Shown one piece after another: positions 15,763 to 22,988 of a stretch of DNA of 27,596 bases. The stretch lies in NCBI GenBank assembly GCA_030765735.1, contig JAVCBZ010000019.1:1-27596 (forward strand), in the 5' to 3' direction. The stretch's first letter is position 1. Every line of letters starts with the position of its first letter. The translations under genes were made by a program, and so were the position numbers. The notes under the pieces are model-generated. The model made no database searches and was not told where the DNA came from. It saw only the letters and a program-made list of their open reading frames with translations. Origin of the DNA: Candidatus Susulua stagnicola (GTDB taxonomy: Bacteria; Omnitrophota; Gorgyraeia; Duberdicusellales; 4484-171).

Positions 15763-17367
15763 CTACATTTTCTCGACAGGCTTAATACCTAAGAGAGAGA
15801 GGCCACAATGAAAAACTATTTTTACGGCACCAACCAAGTTAGTTCTTGCTTGAAATACTTTTTTATCATCATCTAAAACTCTTTTTTTCTCATAAAACTT
15901 ATGAAAACTAGCCGCTAAATCTTTTAAAAATTCAATAATAAAGACTGGCTCTTGTGAATGATATGCTTTATCAAGACAATAGGAAAATTGCAACAATGCC
16001 CTAAGAAGCGCTAATTCTTCAGGGTCCTTTAGAAACTTGCTAAAACTAGTGTCAAAAGAAACCTTTTCAATTTTTCTAAAAATGCTTTCAATGCGAGCAC
16101 AAACATACTGAATATAATATAGAGGATTATTGAAAGAAGCTTCTTTAGCTAAATCAAGATCAAATTCAAGATGAGAAGAGTTTCTACGAGTAAGATAATA
16201 AAATCTTGTTGCATCCGACCCTACATCTCTAATTAAATCTGAGAGTAAAATCATTGTTCCCGCCCTTTTTGACATTCGCTCTTTTGTCTTTAAAGTTACT
16301 AATTGTATTATGATTATCTTTAGAATATCTTGATCGTGTTTTAAAGCTTTTATCGCTGATTTTACTCTTTTTATGTACCCATGATGATCAGGCCCCCATA
16401 AATTTATTAATTTATTAAACTTACGGTCAATTTTATCCTTATGATAAGCAATATCTGAAGCAAAATAAGTAAGTTCTCCGTCAGCTTTCTTGATAACCCT
16501 ATCCTTGTCATCACCAAATTTAGTCGAAGAAAACCACAAAGCCCCTTCTTTCTCATAAATAAAATCTTTTTTCTTCAAAAGATTAATAGCCTCTTCAACC
16601 TTTTTCCCTTGAATCAATGCCTTCTGGCTAAACCAATTATCAAATTTTATTCCTAAGACACAAAGATCCTTCTTAATAAGATCAATCTGCTCTTTAAGGA
16701 TTGCCTTGGTTAATCGATTTCTATCCGATTCTAATTTAATAATAGATGGCTTACTTGCAGTCGTACTAACGTATTCACCCTTATACCCATCCTCAGGGAA
16801 AACAATATCCTCACCCCTATTTTCTTTAATTCTTGCCTCAACAGAATCAACCAATCTCTCTATTTGTCGACCTTCATCATTTAGATAGTATTCTCTTTGA
16901 ACATCATTCCCAAAAAATTCTAATATATTAGCAATCGCATCACCAACCACTGCTTGCCGACCATGAGCTACTGATAAAGGACCAGTAGGATTTGCACTTA
17001 AATACTCAATAAGTACTTTACGCTTTATTTTACTATGAAAAAATTTATCTTTATTTTTTAGAACTTTATTTAAAGATTTTATAAGAATTTTTGGTGAAAT
17101 AAATATATTTATAAAACCTGGCCTTAGAATTTCTATTTTTTCTACGTCCTTAAAAAGTACTTTTTCTAATGAAGTTTTTATTTCAGAAGCAATTCCTAAA
17201 GGATCCTTTTTAAGGCATGAAGCAAGCTTTAAAGCTACCATTGAAGATAAATCTCCAAACTCCTGCTTTTGAGATAACTCCCATAAAGGACATTCTAAAG
17301 GAATATTATACTTATTACTTATAATTTTCCCTAAAGCATTAGAAGCTTTTTTTTGAAAACTTTTCAT
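15763..17367 (-). CDS. argS: Arginyl-tRNA synthetase
   Basis: This class I synthetase charges tRNA-Arg. The N-terminal domain (residues 1-110) has LECPLWELSQKQEFGDLSS, as in other ArgRS proteins. The ATP site begins at SANPTGPLSVAHGRQ (124-138, HIGH equivalent HGRQ), and KERMSKRAGTM includes M365-S366-K367 as the second signature. The C-terminal DALR-type anticodon-binding domain follows, with YIQYVCARIESIFRK. Length (534) is normal. It follows thrC by 4 nt, so the two are coupled, and recJ follows after 25 nt. Confidence 0.96.
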   Translation of the reverse strand: MKSFQKKASNALGKIISNKYNIPLECPLWELSQKQEFGDLSSMVALKLASCLKKDPLGIASEIKTSLEKVLFKDVEKIEILRPGFINIFISPKILIKSLNKVLKNKDKFFHSKIKRKVLIEYLSANPTGPLSVAHGRQAVVGDAIANILEFFGNDVQREYYLNDEGRQIERLVDSVEARIKENRGEDIVFPEDGYKGEYVSTTASKPSIIKLESDRNRLTKAILKEQIDLIKKDLCVLGIKFDNWFSQKALIQGKKVEEAINLLKKKDFIYEKEGALWFSSTKFGDDKDRVIKKADGELTYFASDIAYHKDKIDRKFNKLINLWGPDHHGYIKRVKSAIKALKHDQDILKIIIIQLVTLKTKERMSKRAGTMILLSDLIRDVGSDATRFYYLTRRNSSHLEFDLDLAKEASFNNPLYYIQYVCARIESIFRKIEKVSFDTSFSKFLKDPEELALLRALLQFSYCLDKAYHSQEPVFIIEFLKDLAASFHKFYEKKRVLDDDKKVFQARTNLVGAVKIVFHCGLSLLGIKPVEKM

Positions 17368-17371
17368 TATC

Positions 17372-18448
17372 TTAGATTCCTGCTGTTTTTAATACTGTCT
17401 TAATGTCAGGTTTGACAATAGGAGGGTATTTTATGCTCTTTATAGCAATATTTGGATCTTTAAGGCCATGCCCGGTAAGCGTACAAACAATAATTACTTT
17501 TTTCTTTCTATTTTTAAATTTTTTAAAATATCCTCTTTTATTTAACACCAATAATCCTGCCACTGAAGCTGCTGATGCGGGTTCAACAAAAACTCCTTCT
17601 TCTTTAGCTAAAAGCTTATAAGCCGAAAGGATTTGAGTATCGCTTACGGCTTCAATTAATCCCTTAGATTCCTTACGAGCGGCTACAGCTTGTTCCCAAC
17701 TTGCCGGATTTCCAATCTTAATAGCTGTTGCTATTGTCTTAGGTTTCTTTATCGGATAACCCTTTACAATCGGAGCTGAACCCTTTGCTTGAAAACCACA
17801 CATAATTGGCAAAGATTTTATCTTTTTATAAGAATAATACTCTTTATAACCCTTCCAATAAGCAGTTATATTACCAGCATTACCTACTGGTAAGCAATGA
17901 AAATCAGGAGCAAAACCTAAAAAATCACAAATTTCAAAAGAAGCTGTTTTCTGACCTTCAATACGATGAGGGTTTATAGAATTTACTAATCTTACCGGAT
18001 AATTTAAAGCAATTTCCCTAACTACTTTAAAAGCATCATCAAAATTTCCTTTTACTGCTATTACCTTTGCATTATAAATAAGAGCTTGAGCTAATTTTCC
18101 TAAAGCAATTGACCCTTCAGGTATTACTACAATACACTTTAAATTTGCTTGAGCTGAATAAGCAGCTGCTGAAGCTGAAGTATTCCCAGTTGAAGCACAA
18201 ATTACAGCTTTAGCCCCCTCTTCTTTAGCCTTAGAGATAGCCATAGTCATTCCTCGATCCTTAAAAGAACCTGTAGGATTAATACCTTCGTATTTAAGAT
18301 ATAGCTTTAAATTATTACCGAGAATAGCTGAAATCTTCTTGGCATGCAGCAAAGGAGTGTTCCCCTCCTGAAGAGTTACTAACGGGGTCTTATTTGTAAC
18401 TGGCAAATACTTTTTATAACGATCTATTACTCCATTATAAACGCTCAT
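17372..18448 (-). CDS. thrC: Threonine synthase
   Basis: This PLP enzyme converts O-phosphohomoserine to threonine, the last step of threonine synthesis. PLP is bound at K63 within PTGSFKDRGMT. Other signatures are ASTGNTSASAAAYSAQ, LPVGNAGNITAYWKG (phosphate-binding loop) and EPASAASVAGLLVL. The 358-residue length fits the short bacterial type rather than the longer yeast-like type. It overlaps hom by 4 nt (ATGA) and is followed by argS after 4 nt, so hom and thrC make up a homoserine-to-threonine module; a homoserine kinase gene (thrB) is not in the window. Confidence 0.95.
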   Translation of the reverse strand: MSVYNGVIDRYKKYLPVTNKTPLVTLQEGNTPLLHAKKISAILGNNLKLYLKYEGINPTGSFKDRGMTMAISKAKEEGAKAVICASTGNTSASAAAYSAQANLKCIVVIPEGSIALGKLAQALIYNAKVIAVKGNFDDAFKVVREIALNYPVRLVNSINPHRIEGQKTASFEICDFLGFAPDFHCLPVGNAGNITAYWKGYKEYYSYKKIKSLPIMCGFQAKGSAPIVKGYPIKKPKTIATAIKIGNPASWEQAVAARKESKGLIEAVSDTQILSAYKLLAKEEGVFVEPASAASVAGLLVLNKRGYFKKFKNRKKKVIIVCTLTGHGLKDPNIAIKSIKYPPIVKPDIKTVLKTAGI

Positions 18449-19716
18449 AAATCCTCTATCCTTATTTTTTGAGAAGGTCCTTTAATCACTCCTAAGCTAT
18501 CAATTTTATCTATTGCTTTCCTAACACTATCCTCTCTAACTTCATCAGTAAGCATAATAATCGGCACAGCCCTTCCTTTATTTCTTTCCTTCTGAGTTAC
18601 TGAGGCAATACTAATTTTTAGCGAAGCAAGAATTTTAGAAATCTTTGCTAATACACCAGGATGATCTTGAGCCATAAATCTTATATAATATCGTGCTCTA
18701 ACATCTTTTATATTTTGAATAACAGTTTTTTCTTCATCTCTAATAGCCATACCTTTTCCTAAAGCAATGCTAACAATATCAGAGATAACTGCCGATGAAG
18801 TAGGTACTCCTCCTGCTCCTTCTCCACGGAAGAAAAGTTCACCAGCAGGCTGAGTATGCAAATAAACAGCATTATAAGCTAAGGAAACATGCGAAAGTGG
18901 ATGGTCTATAGATACTAATGTTGGTTGTACTCGTAAATCTAGGAAATTATTTTCTTTTTTAGCTATAGCTAACAACTTTATCTGATACTTTAACTCTTGA
19001 GCATAAAGAATATCTAAGAGAGATATCTTAGAAATCCCTTCAGTATAAATCTTATTTGGTAAAGGCCACACTCCATAACAAAGATAACTTAGAATACACA
19101 ACTTATGAAGAGCATCTTTACCTTCAATATCTAAATAAGGACTCTTCTCAGCTAGCCCATTGTCCTGAGCTTGCTTAAGGGCTTGTTTAAAATCAATATT
19201 CTCCTTAGCCATTTTATAAAGAATATAGTTAGTTGTTCCATTAAGTATTCCATATATTTTTTTAACTTCGCAACTTACCAAGCCTTGAGAAATACTCCTT
19301 ATAATTGGAATGGCTCCACAAACAGAAGCTTCAAAACCAATGCTTCTATTTTTTCGTTTAGCTAAAGAAAAAAGTTGTTTACCAGAAGTTGCTAAAAGAG
19401 CTTTATTAGCAGTTACAACATCCTTACCTTTGTTTAAAGCATCTTCAATGAAATCACCTGCAGGCTTAATTCCCCCCATCAACTCGACAATAATATCTAT
19501 CTCAGGATCATCAATTAATTCCTGAGAATTCAAGGTGAATGAACAGCCTAATCTTTTAGCAATCTTTGCCTTAGACTTGTCTTTATCAGATACTGACTTT
19601 ACCACTATTTTTAAAGGTACCCGTCGATTAATTAAAGCAGAATACTTCTTTAAAGATTTTATTACAGCTTCTCCAACATGCCCTAGCCCAATTATTCCTA
19701 TTTTTTTAATTTTCAT
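18445..19716 (-). CDS. hom: Homoserine dehydrogenase with ACT domain
   Basis: It reduces aspartate semialdehyde to homoserine in the threonine/methionine pathway. The dinucleotide-binding loop GLGHVG is at residues 10-15. The catalytic region contains VTANKALLA, GFEASVCGAIPIIRSI, and GILNGTTNYILYKM, then LDIEGKDALHKL. A C-terminal ACT domain (from about residue 349, YIRFMAQDHPGVLAKIS) suggests allosteric feedback by an amino acid, usually threonine. Length (423) matches stand-alone Hom proteins. It overlaps the upstream PilZ gene and the downstream thrC gene by 4 nt each. Confidence 0.95.
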   Translation of the reverse strand: MKIKKIGIIGLGHVGEAVIKSLKKYSALINRRVPLKIVVKSVSDKDKSKAKIAKRLGCSFTLNSQELIDDPEIDIIVELMGGIKPAGDFIEDALNKGKDVVTANKALLATSGKQLFSLAKRKNRSIGFEASVCGAIPIIRSISQGLVSCEVKKIYGILNGTTNYILYKMAKENIDFKQALKQAQDNGLAEKSPYLDIEGKDALHKLCILSYLCYGVWPLPNKIYTEGISKISLLDILYAQELKYQIKLLAIAKKENNFLDLRVQPTLVSIDHPLSHVSLAYNAVYLHTQPAGELFFRGEGAGGVPTSSAVISDIVSIALGKGMAIRDEEKTVIQNIKDVRARYYIRFMAQDHPGVLAKISKILASLKISIASVTQKERNKGRAVPIIMLTDEVREDSVRKAIDKIDSLGVIKGPSQKIRIEDL

Positions 19717-20063
19717 TTTAAACTTTCCTCGATAAATTCACCTAGTTTATTAAAAAACTCTTTATCTAAACCTACAAACTTAACCCTAGTCTCATAAACT
19801 AAATTTCTTACTACTTCTTTAGAGTCAATAACCTCTGCTTTAAGCTTTATCTTTTTAGAAACAAAAGGAATTCTCAAATTTATAGTCAAATGTTCGCCTT
19901 TTTCAAACATTTTATTAGTAGTAAGCAGCACTCCGCCTTGGCTAACATTCTTAGTTTGAGAAAGATCATAACTATATGGCAACTCTTGAATTTGATAGTT
20001 AATCACAAAATTAGCACTCATTCTAGTATGTTTTCTTTTTTCTAATCCATCGTAGGCTGTCAT
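19713..20063 (-). CDS. PilZ-domain protein, probable cyclic-di-GMP receptor
   Basis: The 116-residue protein is a single PilZ domain. Both nucleotide-binding motifs are present: RxxxR at R10-R14 (RKHTR) and NxSxxG at N39-G44 (NVSQGG). No signal peptide or membrane helix is seen, so it is cytoplasmic. The output partner is unknown. It starts 24 nt after tRNA-Pro behind an AAGGGGG ribosome site and overlaps hom by 4 nt. It probably shares the tRNA-Pro transcript, an odd setting for a signalling protein. A second PilZ gene diverges on the other side of tRNA-Pro. Confidence 0.88.
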   Translation of the reverse strand: MTAYDGLEKRKHTRMSANFVINYQIQELPYSYDLSQTKNVSQGGVLLTTNKMFEKGEHLTINLRIPFVSKKIKLKAEVIDSKEVVRNLVYETRVKFVGLDKEFFNKLGEFIEESLK

Positions 20064-20087
20064 TTTGCCCCCTTTTGGTTATCTTTG

Positions 20088-20163
20088 TCGGGAGAGTGGG
20101 ATTTGAACCCACGATCCCTTGCACCCCATGCAAGTGCGCTAATCCGAGCTACGCCACCTCCCG
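20088..20163 (-). tRNA. tRNA-Pro (anticodon GGG)
   Basis: The acceptor CGGGAGG pairs with TCTCCCG, with the C1-G72 pair typical of bacterial proline tRNAs. The anticodon arm is CTTGC-ATGGGGT-GCAAG with anticodon GGG, and the T arm is GTGGG-TTCAAAT-CCCAC. The discriminator is A73 and CCA is not encoded. A promoter lies 29-57 nt upstream; PilZ and hom follow. Confidence 0.96.
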
Positions 20164-20191
20164 TCTAATAAATACTTAATGAACAACAAGG

Positions 20192-20220
20192 ATTTTATCA
20201 CGATTTATAATAGGCATCAA
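20192..20220 (-). promoter_or_regulatory. Promoter for tRNA-Pro and the genes after it
   Basis: TTGATG (20220-20215) and TAAAAT (20197-20192) on the minus strand are 17 bp apart. It probably drives tRNA-Pro and the PilZ-hom-thrC-argS-recJ run, since no other promoter is evident before PilZ. Confidence 0.6.
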
Positions 20221-20306
20221 GATAAATATAGTAAGTAAAGTAGTAAAAAATGAGAAATTCAAAAAATATTATCTTAAAAAAGCTTATCTAGACTAAGTTT
20301 TTTAGC

Positions 20307-20335
20307 TTGAAATATACCTTTTAATGTGCTACATT
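20307..20335 (+). promoter_or_regulatory. Promoter for the plus-strand PilZ gene
   Basis: TTGAAA at 20307-20312 and TACATT at 20330-20335 are 17 bp apart. An AAGGAG site at 20342-20347 then lies 10 nt before the ATG. Confidence 0.58.
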
Positions 20336-20357
20336 TCAATTAAGGAGAAAATAAGCT

Positions 20358-20720
20358 ATGTCTTGGAATGGTAAAGAAAGAAGAAAATTTGTAAGGATAA
20401 AATATCCTTGTGAAATAATTGTTCATGAACCTCAAAAACACACAATCTCTACTCGTGCTGAAAATATTAGTATTCAAGGTATACGCTTAATCATTGATGA
20501 GGGAATAAAACCTTATTCTACAATTGACTTGGATCTCTACGGAATAACAGAGGAACCTATAGCTTGCAAAGGAAAAATAATATGGGTATTTGAGGAAACA
20601 GACTATTCTATTAAAAACACTGCCCGCTATGATACTGGTATAAAATTTTTAAAGATAAAAGAAAAAGATATAAATGAAATTAAAAAACTCATAATGTCAA
20701 TTACCTCTAATAGAAAATAA
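20358..20720 (+). CDS. PilZ-domain protein, probable cyclic-di-GMP receptor
   Basis: The 120-residue protein is another stand-alone PilZ domain. The N-terminal RxxxR motif is R9-R13 (RKFVR) and NxSxxG is N36-G41 (NISIQG), so nucleotide binding is likely. Both PilZ proteins of this window begin with a GKERRK/GLEKRK-like basic segment, suggesting an old duplication, though the rest differs. It has its own promoter and a good AAGGAG ribosome site. It converges on the CBS gene, whose stop codon is 34 nt away. Its target is unknown. Confidence 0.88.
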   Translation: MSWNGKERRKFVRIKYPCEIIVHEPQKHTISTRAENISIQGIRLIIDEGIKPYSTIDLDLYGITEEPIACKGKIIWVFEETDYSIKNTARYDTGIKFLKIKEKDINEIKKLIMSITSNRK

Positions 20721-20754
20721 TTTTTAAAAAAGTTTTAATTTAATTAACAGTTTT

Positions 20755-21180
20755 TTAATAATAATGTAAAGTTATATTTAAAATATCATGCATCCCAATT
20801 ACACCAACAAGTTTATCTTTATCAAAAACTGGTATAGTATGGACATTCTTCTTATGCATGGTAGCAATAACTTTTGATACTTTTGTATCTTTTTGAAGAG
20901 CAACTATGCATTTACTGGCTAAAACTCCTACTAGCTTATTGGAAACATTCTTTAAAGCTTCTTCTCTATGAATTCCTTTAGAAAGTGCTTCATTAATAAG
21001 CCTAAGTAAATCAGTAGTAGTAAAAATTCCTACTAATTTATTCTCATCATTTTTGTCAACTACCAATACTCCATTTATGCGATAACGAAATAATAAATGT
21101 GCTACTTGCCCCACGTTAATATCCTCTTTTACTGTTACCGGATGTTCAGACATAATATCTTCTAAATTCATTTTCAACAT
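20755..21180 (-). CDS. CBS-domain-pair regulatory protein
   Basis: The 141-residue protein is made of two CBS domains and nothing else. The first spans about residues 8-60 (IMSEHPVTVKEDINVGQVAHLL, seen in two adjoining parts, and GIFTTTDLLRL), the second about 84-138 (VLASKCIVALQKDTKVSKVIA, likewise, and LVGVIGMHDILNI). Such pairs usually bind adenine nucleotides and act as sensors on partner proteins. No enzymatic domain or membrane helix is present. ATG 21180 follows a GGGGGG ribosome site by 6 nt; another ATG lies 3 codons later. It is a monocistronic gene with its own promoter. Confidence 0.9.
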   Translation of the reverse strand: MLKMNLEDIMSEHPVTVKEDINVGQVAHLLFRYRINGVLVVDKNDENKLVGIFTTTDLLRLINEALSKGIHREEALKNVSNKLVGVLASKCIVALQKDTKVSKVIATMHKKNVHTIPVFDKDKLVGVIGMHDILNITLHYY

Positions 21181-21222
21181 TTTCTACCCCCCATTTTCTG
21201 TCAATAATCCTTTACCTTAAAA

Positions 21223-21251
21223 ATTCTATCATGATTAGAAAATTGGTTCAA
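21223..21251 (-). promoter_or_regulatory. Promoter for the CBS gene
   Basis: TTGAAC (21251-21246) and TAGAAT (21228-21223) on the minus strand are 17 bp apart, with a TGA extension just before the -10 box. Confidence 0.65.
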
Positions 21252-21312
21252 GGCAAAATATCTAAAGAAATCAATAATTGTAAACGTTTTAAAAAAAAAA
21301 TAAAAAATTATC

Positions 21313-21342
21313 TTGAAAAACCCAAATAATATATGTTATATT
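21313..21342 (+). promoter_or_regulatory. Promoter for a small RNA
   Basis: TTGAAA at 21313-21318 is followed after 17-18 bp by TTATAT/TATATT (21336-21342). It is on the opposite strand to the flanking protein genes and leads only to the terminator at 21379-21406. Confidence 0.6.
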
Positions 21343-21348
21343 TTATCC

Positions 21349-21406
21349 AAAGAGGGTTTGAAGGTTAGACCAAACCAAGGGGGCAAGACGCCCCCTAGTT
21401 TTTTTT
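21349..21406 (+). ncRNA. Predicted small RNA of about 57 nt
   Basis: Between the promoter and the strong terminator lies a short transcript with no visible coding sequence. Its 5' half can fold as GGTTT-GAA-GGT-TAG-ACC-AAACC (21355-21376), a two-part stem with a bulge; its 3' half is the terminator hairpin. It lies between the diverging CBS gene and the 3' end of the gpsA gene, antisense to nothing but the gap. I do not recognise the family. It may be a regulatory small RNA. A truncated leader is less likely, as no plus-strand gene follows. Confidence 0.55.
21379..21406 (+). terminator. Rho-independent terminator of the small RNA
   Basis: GGGGGC-AAGAC-GCCCCC forms a perfect 6-bp GC stem followed by TAG and eight T residues. 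On the minus strand the same stem could help end gpsA transcripts, but the T-run there is poor. Confidence 0.88.
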
Positions 21407-21416
21407 ATAGTTAATT

Positions 21417-22421
21417 TTAAGTTATTTTTTCTGTTTTTAAAGGCCTAGTCATTAAATCTGCAACTGCTTTTTTAGGTGATTTTCCTTTATAAAGCACAGC
21501 ATAAACTTGACGAGTAATTGGCATATCTATATTTAATTTCTTACTTAAATGAAAAACTGACTTTACAGTCTCAACGCCTTCAGCCACCATTTTCATTTTT
21601 TTAATAATCGTAACTAGTTTTTTACCTTTACCTATTTCTTCCCCTACTAATCTATTACGTGAATGCGGAGAAAAACAAGTAGTTATTAAATCTCCTAAAC
21701 CACTAACCCCCCAAAAAGTTGAAGGATTTGCTCCTAATTTTTCTCCCAACCGAGTAATTTCAACCAACCCTCTAGTTGCTAAAGCTGCTTTGGTATTAGT
21801 TCCAAAACCTAGACCATCGGAAATCCCACAAGAAAGAGCTATTATATTCTTTAAAGCTCCTCCCAACTCAACCCCAATAACATCTTTATGTAAATAAATT
21901 CTAAAAGTAGGTGTATTAAATAAAACTTGTAACTTATTGCCAATACTCTTACTTTTACAAGCTAAAATAGAAGTAGAAGGAATCCCTCGTAATACTTCAC
22001 TAGCAATATTTGGTCCGGAAAGAACGGCAATATTAGAAACTTTTAATTCTTTTTCAATTAACTGAGAAACTCTTTTTAAAGACTTCGCTTCTATCCCTTT
22101 ACTAACACTAACAAAAATCTTATTTCCTAAAAGATCTTTATGTTTTTTAATCTTTTTTAAAATTATAGAAATGAATTTAACTGGAATGGCAATTACTACT
22201 ATTTCGTTCTCAAGGACTTCTAAAAGAGAGGTGGTTACCTGAAGATGCGAAGGAAATTTTACACCTTTTAAAAATATTTTATTCTCTCTAGCTCGTTGCA
22301 TCTCCAAATTATGCTCTTTGAAAACACTATGGAGCCTTACATCTATTCCCTTTCTAGAAAGAATAACTGCTAAGGTTGTTCCCCAGCTTCCTGCACCAAT
22401 AATTGAAATTTTTGTTTCCAT
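21417..22421 (-). CDS. gpsA: Glycerol-3-phosphate dehydrogenase [NAD(P)+]
   Basis: GpsA reduces dihydroxyacetone phosphate to sn-glycerol-3-phosphate, the backbone of phospholipids. The nucleotide-binding loop GAGSWG is at residues 9-14. Other signatures are VSVSKGIE, VLSGPNIASEV, and ELGGALKNIIALSCGISDG, which holds the catalytic lysine, in two adjoining parts, then GVSGLGDLITTCFSPHSRN. Length (334) is normal. The ATG is only 8 nt after the encoded CCA of tRNA-Gly and has no Shine-Dalgarno, so cutting the tRNA out would leave an almost leaderless gpsA mRNA. Confidence 0.96.
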   Translation of the reverse strand: METKISIIGAGSWGTTLAVILSRKGIDVRLHSVFKEHNLEMQRARENKIFLKGVKFPSHLQVTTSLLEVLENEIVVIAIPVKFISIILKKIKKHKDLLGNKIFVSVSKGIEAKSLKRVSQLIEKELKVSNIAVLSGPNIASEVLRGIPSTSILACKSKSIGNKLQVLFNTPTFRIYLHKDVIGVELGGALKNIIALSCGISDGLGFGTNTKAALATRGLVEITRLGEKLGANPSTFWGVSGLGDLITTCFSPHSRNRLVGEEIGKGKKLVTIIKKMKMVAEGVETVKSVFHLSKKLNIDMPITRQVYAVLYKGKSPKKAVADLMTRPLKTEKIT

Positions 22422-22429
22422 ATTTTAAA

Positions 22430-22503
22430 TGGAGCGGGCGATCGGGATCGAACCGACATGACAAGCTTGGAAGGCTTGCATTCTACCATTGAACTACACC
22501 CGC
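22430..22503 (-). tRNA. tRNA-Gly (anticodon TCC)
   Basis: The acceptor GCGGGTG pairs with CGCCCGC (one G-U-type position), the anticodon loop reads CTTCCAA with anticodon TCC, and the T arm is TCGG-TTCGATC-CCGA. The discriminator is T73 and CCA is encoded. It is the third tRNA of a Thr-Tyr-Gly cluster, an order found in many bacteria. Confidence 0.96.
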
Positions 22504-22531
22504 TGAAAAAGTAAATTATTTAGGGTTATTC

Positions 22532-22651
22532 CTTATTTTTCAGCGGCACTGAGCTTACATAAGCGAAGTGCCTTAGCTGTTAATACTTAGTATTCGGTGC
22601 TCTAAAAATAAGAATCTTAACTATGTACTAAATACTAACAACTAAATACTA
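22532..22651. repeat. Palindromic and direct repeats between tRNA-Gly and tRNA-Tyr
   Basis: CTTATTTTT (22532-22540) faces AAAAATAAG (22604-22612). Inside is a strong hairpin at 22545-22572: GGCACT-GA-GCTTA, a CA loop, TAAGC-GA-AGTGCC, with tandem G-A mismatches; CAGC/GCTG can extend it. AATAC-TTA-GTATT follows at 22582-22594. Then ACTAAATACTA occurs twice (22627-22637, 22641-22651). The whole resembles a small palindromic element sitting in a tRNA spacer. Confidence 0.6.
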
Positions 22652-22655
22652 AAAC

Positions 22656-22988
22656 TGGGCAGGGAAGGATTTGAAACTTCGAAGTGCAAGCACAACAGAT
22701 TTCAAGTACTTCTAAGTTACCTTAGAGCTTGGACTATCTCATCACCATATCTCGCTAAAAACAAGACTTAGGTGGTGGGCGCTTCGACCGACAATCGTCA
22801 GGCTACTCCCTTACGGGATAGTCTCTGCACCTTTTCTAAACCATACGATTTAGAACTTGGCTCAGGATTCCCCTTATCATTAAAAATGCTAAGGGCTTCC
22901 CTGAATTCACCCACTTTTCCATCCTGCCTTTCAGCAAGACGCTGCGTTTTACACAGTCTGTCCCCTTTGGCCACTTGGGTACCTGCCC
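22656..22988 (-). tRNA. tRNA-Tyr (anticodon GTA) split by a group I intron
   Basis: The 5' exon (22988-22953, 36 nt) has acceptor GGGCAGG, D arm CCC-loop-GGG and ends CAGACTGT. The 3' exon (22702-22656, 47 nt) starts AAATCTG and carries a class II variable arm (GTG-CTTG-CAC), the T arm and acceptor CCTGCCC with discriminator A73; CCA is not encoded. Joined, they give ACAGA-CTGTAAA-TCTGT with anticodon GTA and match bacterial tRNA-Tyr closely. The intron lies between positions 35 and 36. One oddity is the T stem GAAGT/CCTTC, where position 53 is T opposite C61 instead of the near-universal G-C pair. The position between tRNA-Thr(TGT) and tRNA-Gly(TCC) supports the identity. Confidence 0.92.
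22703..22952 (-). ncRNA. Group I self-splicing intron, 250 nt, in the tRNA-Tyr anticodon
   Basis: The core elements occur in order on the minus strand: P (GAATTCAGGGAAGCCC, 22908-22893), Q (AATCCTGAGCCAAG, 22869-22856), R (GTGCAGAGACTA, 22830-22819) and S (GATAGTCC, 22738-22731). P1 is CTGT|G-TAAAA-C-GCAG with the required U-G pair at the 5' splice site, and the intron ends in G. P5 (CCCTTA..TAAGGG), P6 (TTCTAAATC..GGTTTAGAA) and P9 (CTAAG-GTAA-CTTAG, GNRA loop) are clear. Core and location suggest subgroup IC3, like other bacterial tRNA introns. It has no complete internal ORF; the upstream ORF reads 155 nt into it. Confidence 0.92.

Noticed and set aside
22656..22705. 3' exon first read as tRNA-Ser(TGA) or tRNA-Leu
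   Set aside because: Discriminator A73, a short class II variable arm, the match of the 5' exon, and the Thr-Tyr-Gly order all identify tRNA-Tyr.
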